From contig JAJYOH010000288.1 of assembly GCA_021796315.1 (NCBI GenBank), forward strand, positions 1 through 7,495: DNA of 7,495 nt, in the 5' to 3' direction. Made by a program: the position numbers and the translations under genes. Source of the stretch: Chloroflexota bacterium. Its GTDB lineage: Bacteria; Chloroflexota; Anaerolineae; Anaerolineales; Villigracilaceae. Shown piece by piece: positions 6,150-7,495 of the stretch; positions within the stretch are counted from its first letter, which is position 1, and each line of letters starts with the position of its first letter. The notes below the pieces were generated by a model. It had not been told where the DNA came from. It saw only the letters and a program-made list of their open reading frames with translations, and made no database searches.

Positions 6150-6767
6150 TCAAACCTTCGAGTTCTTCCTCATTTCATTTGCAATCGCAACAGACTGCTC
6201 ATCCCCGCGCGCTTCAAGCTGACGGATAATATTCGCGTGATCTTCATCGTCACGGTTCTGGCTGAGTTTGAAATTCGCTTCGACGCGCGTTACCCTGATT
6301 TGAAAACCTACTGCGCCGCGCATTGTCTTTTCCACAAAATCCTGCGGAATGGCCTCGAGACTGTAATCCGTTTTGGTTTCGTAACGTTTGACCAGACGCG
6401 AAAGAATATTCTGTAGTTCCTGTCCGCCATCGATAACGCGCGGCGTGCCGTAAAGATGCACGGCAATGTAATTCCAGGTCGGCACATTGAGATGGTTATA
6501 CCAGGTGGCGGAAATATAAGTATTGGGTCCGCCAAAGATCAGCAGCACTTCTTGTGCGGGATCAAAAGCGCGCCAGAGTTTGTTGGCGCGCGCCATGTGG
6601 CCGTTGATCAGCCAGGTTCCATCGGAGTCCGCTTCAAAGTCCACGAGCAGATGCGAAGCGACCGGCGTTTCATCCTGTGAAAGCACGAGCGTGGCAAAGT
6701 CATGTTCACGGACAAAGTCGGCGACCTTGCTTAAATCTTCTTCGCGGTAGTAATTTGAAATATACAT
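6150..6767 (-). CDS. PaiB-like FMN-binding split-barrel protein
   Basis: 205 residues, the usual length for the FMN_bind_2/PaiB family. Family marks are the N-terminal MYISNYYREED, the HLLVDFE segment near 39, NGHMARANKLW at 55-65, VPTWNYIAVHLYG at 95-107, and FKLSQNRDDED at 166-176. In Bacillus subtilis PaiB is described as a negative regulator of sporulation and protease genes, and many members are annotated as transcriptional regulators. The fold is a flavin-binding split barrel and I see no helix-turn-helix, so a direct DNA-binding role is doubtful. No paiA-like acetyltransferase gene is next to it. The gene converges with the NicO-propeller gene across only 29 bp. Its Shine-Dalgarno is weak. 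No link to the metal genes is evident. Confidence 0.92.
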   Translation of the reverse strand: MYISNYYREEDLSKVADFVREHDFATLVLSQDETPVASHLLVDFEADSDGTWLINGHMARANKLWRAFDPAQEVLLIFGGPNTYISATWYNHLNVPTWNYIAVHLYGTPRVIDGGQELQNILSRLVKRYETKTDYSLEAIPQDFVEKTMRGAVGFQIRVTRVEANFKLSQNRDDEDHANIIRQLEARGDEQSVAIANEMRKNSKV

Positions 6768-6798
6768 AAATAACTCAGGTTGCTTTTCAAAAGTATTT

Positions 6799-6870
6799 TT
6801 TAACGCAAAGTCGCTAAGACGCCAAGATTTAATTTCTTTTTCTTTTGCGACTCTGCGCCTTTGCGTTAAA
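6799..6870. repeat. 72-bp palindrome built from 8-bp CGCAAAGN units
   Basis: Perfect 12-bp outer arms TTTAACGCAAAG (6799-6810) and CTTTGCGTTAAA (6859-6870) flank an imperfect inner stem. Each arm is itself three tandem 8-mers of the form CGCAAAGN. The left arm holds units at 6804-6811, 6812-6819 and 6820-6827, and the right arm holds three on the other strand. The A/T-rich centre (about 6828-6846) would be the loop. From memory, related AACGCAAAG...GCGCAAAG repeats are common between genes in Chloroflexota. It lies upstream of the PaiB-like gene and could also hinder read-through. Confidence 0.8.
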
Positions 6871-6919
6871 CTTTATACGGATTTTGCATGGTGGCAACTT
6901 GGATAAAATATTTTAAATA

Positions 6920-6976
6920 GACAGTCACTTTGCCCACTCCGCTCTGCTTCGGGGTGCTTTGCAAAAAGTGGCTGTC
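6920..6976 (-). terminator. Long hairpin downstream of the STAS gene, probable terminator
   Basis: Arms GACAGTCACTTT (6920-6931) and AAAGTGGCTGTC (6965-6976) pair over 12 positions with one G-T wobble. An inner CACTCC/GGGGTG pairing extends the stem. The hairpin begins six bases after the STAS stop codon (6983-6985). On the minus strand it is followed by TATTTAAAATATTTTATCC, which is A/T-rich but has no clean U-tract, so termination efficiency is uncertain. Confidence 0.6.
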
Positions 6977-6982
6977 ATTTTA

Positions 6983-7393
6983 TTAGAACGACGCGACGGC
7001 TTTTTTCAAATCGGTAAAGATTTCAAAGAACTGGGTGAAGCCGGCCTTGTCAAAAGTCTCGGCCACGTATTGCTGCGGGCCAAATAACTTGACATGCTTC
7101 TGCATCCCGCGATCCCGGTCGCGGTCCATAGCTTTGAGCGCTCCCCAGCCTGACTGCGGATCGCTGGGCTGCTCGCCGCGCAAAATGATGGCGATGCTGT
7201 GCAGGCCAACGAGACCCGCGCTGGACATAAACGGCACATCGCTCAGGTCAATAATAAAATCCCTGATTTCGCTCTTGATAAGCTCCTCGACCTTCTTGAT
7301 GAGTTCCTTGTAGTTGGACGCGTCCACATCCCCGTGCGGCTGGACGATGGTCACGGGCACGCGGCCCTGTTGAGTTGAAATCGTAATCTCCAT
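6983..7393 (-). CDS. STAS-domain protein, anti-sigma factor antagonist type
   Basis: 136 residues forming a single STAS domain of the SpoIIAA/RsbV kind, cytoplasmic, expected to bind a partner such as an anti-sigma kinase in a phosphorylation-dependent switch. The core motif DLSDVPFMSSAGL spans 49-61, and Ser58 aligns with the phosphorylated Ser of SpoIIAA; Ser57 replaces the more usual Asp before it. An early HGDVDASNY (20-28) matches the family's second strand and loop. Between helix and strand, residues 73-99 form a charged insertion including DRDRDR, making the protein longer than the usual 100-115 residues. The ATG at 7393 is preferred to one 81 bp upstream because an AAGGAG Shine-Dalgarno lies five bases before it and a TATAAT box sits between the two ATGs. 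No anti-sigma kinase or sigma gene is adjacent, so its partner is unknown. Confidence 0.88.
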   Translation of the reverse strand: MEITISTQQGRVPVTIVQPHGDVDASNYKELIKKVEELIKSEIRDFIIDLSDVPFMSSAGLVGLHSIAIILRGEQPSDPQSGWGALKAMDRDRDRGMQKHVKLFGPQQYVAETFDKAGFTQFFEIFTDLKKAVASF

Positions 7394-7415
7394 GGCTTCT
7401 CCTTGGGTTTGTTTA

Positions 7416-7421
7416 ATTATA
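7416..7421 (-). promoter_or_regulatory. Candidate -10 box of the STAS gene
   Basis: A perfect TATAAT on the minus strand lies 22 bases upstream of the ATG at 7393, with an AAGGAG Shine-Dalgarno between. The -35 region around 7438-7445 is a poor match to TTGACA. Its place downstream of the alternative ATG at 7474 supports the shorter protein. Confidence 0.5.
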
Positions 7422-7450
7422 ACGGTGTAAGCCAAATTTATTTGAAGTTT

Positions 7451-7466
7451 CTTTGCGTTCTTTGCG
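7451..7466. repeat. Two CTTTGCG direct repeats related to the 6799-6870 palindrome
   Basis: CTTTGCG occurs at 7451-7457 and 7460-7466 at a 9-bp period. The same heptamer forms the arms of the larger palindrome. No inverted partner is visible before the window ends, so this is a degenerate or partial copy upstream of the STAS promoter. Confidence 0.5.
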
Positions 7467-7495
7467 GGCTCCACGGTTCAAAAAAAAATGCAGTT

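Noticed and set aside
6121..6155. Possible bidirectional terminator between the convergent genes (GTTTG 6144-6148, CAAAC 6151-6155)
   Set aside because: The arms are 5 bp with a 2-base loop, too tight to form a stable hairpin, and no T-tract follows. No terminator could be supported in this 29-bp gap.
6792..6826. Possible PaiB-gene promoter with TTGGCG and TAAAAA 17 bp apart on the minus strand
   Set aside because: The -10 match is poor and both elements fall within or at the edge of the palindromic repeat, so the match is probably incidental.
7394..7474. Upstream in-frame ATG extending the STAS protein by 27 residues
   Set aside because: The extension runs through the TATAAT box and the AAGGAG ribosome-binding site of the shorter form, and its residues do not look like part of a STAS domain.

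Overview
The window looks like bacterial chromosome of moderate GC. Its gene types and two intergenic palindrome families suggest an environmental member of the Chloroflexota, perhaps Anaerolineae. That assignment is inference from recalled repeat and gene-family patterns; there is no rRNA or other phylogenetic marker here. I see no IS element, CRISPR array, tRNA or phage gene.

Left block (1-2004, minus strand): a metal-ion ABC importer operon read right to left. It begins with an unrecognised 67-aa membrane protein with an N-terminal Cys-x-x-Cys. This overlaps by ATGA a TroA/ZnuA-type substrate-binding lipoprotein. Next come a gap holding a GTCATTGCGAG-type palindrome, the ATPase, and another ATGA overlap into a permease gene of which only the first seven codons are inside the window.

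Centre (2005-2192): a 188-bp divergent control region with a TATAAT box facing each way and short palindromes between them.

Right of centre (2193-6120, plus strand): a two-gene operon. The first gene is a YibE/F-family membrane protein with a His-rich tail. Thirteen bases later comes an 893-aa protein that joins a signal peptide, an EF-hand-bearing extracytoplasmic domain, a six-TM NicO/RcnA-type nickel/cobalt transporter with a 13-histidine loop, and a six-repeat TolB-like beta-propeller. This fusion is the most unusual object in the window. Next to the importer operon it suggests a transition-metal homeostasis locus with uptake on one side and a probable efflux or exchange system on the other, perhaps under shared control.

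Right end (6121-7495, minus strand): a PaiB-like FMN-binding protein gene convergent with the transporter, a 215-bp gap with a palindrome built from 8-bp units and a long hairpin, and a STAS-domain (anti-anti-sigma-type) protein gene with a clear Shine-Dalgarno and -10 box. These two genes have no evident link to the metal genes.
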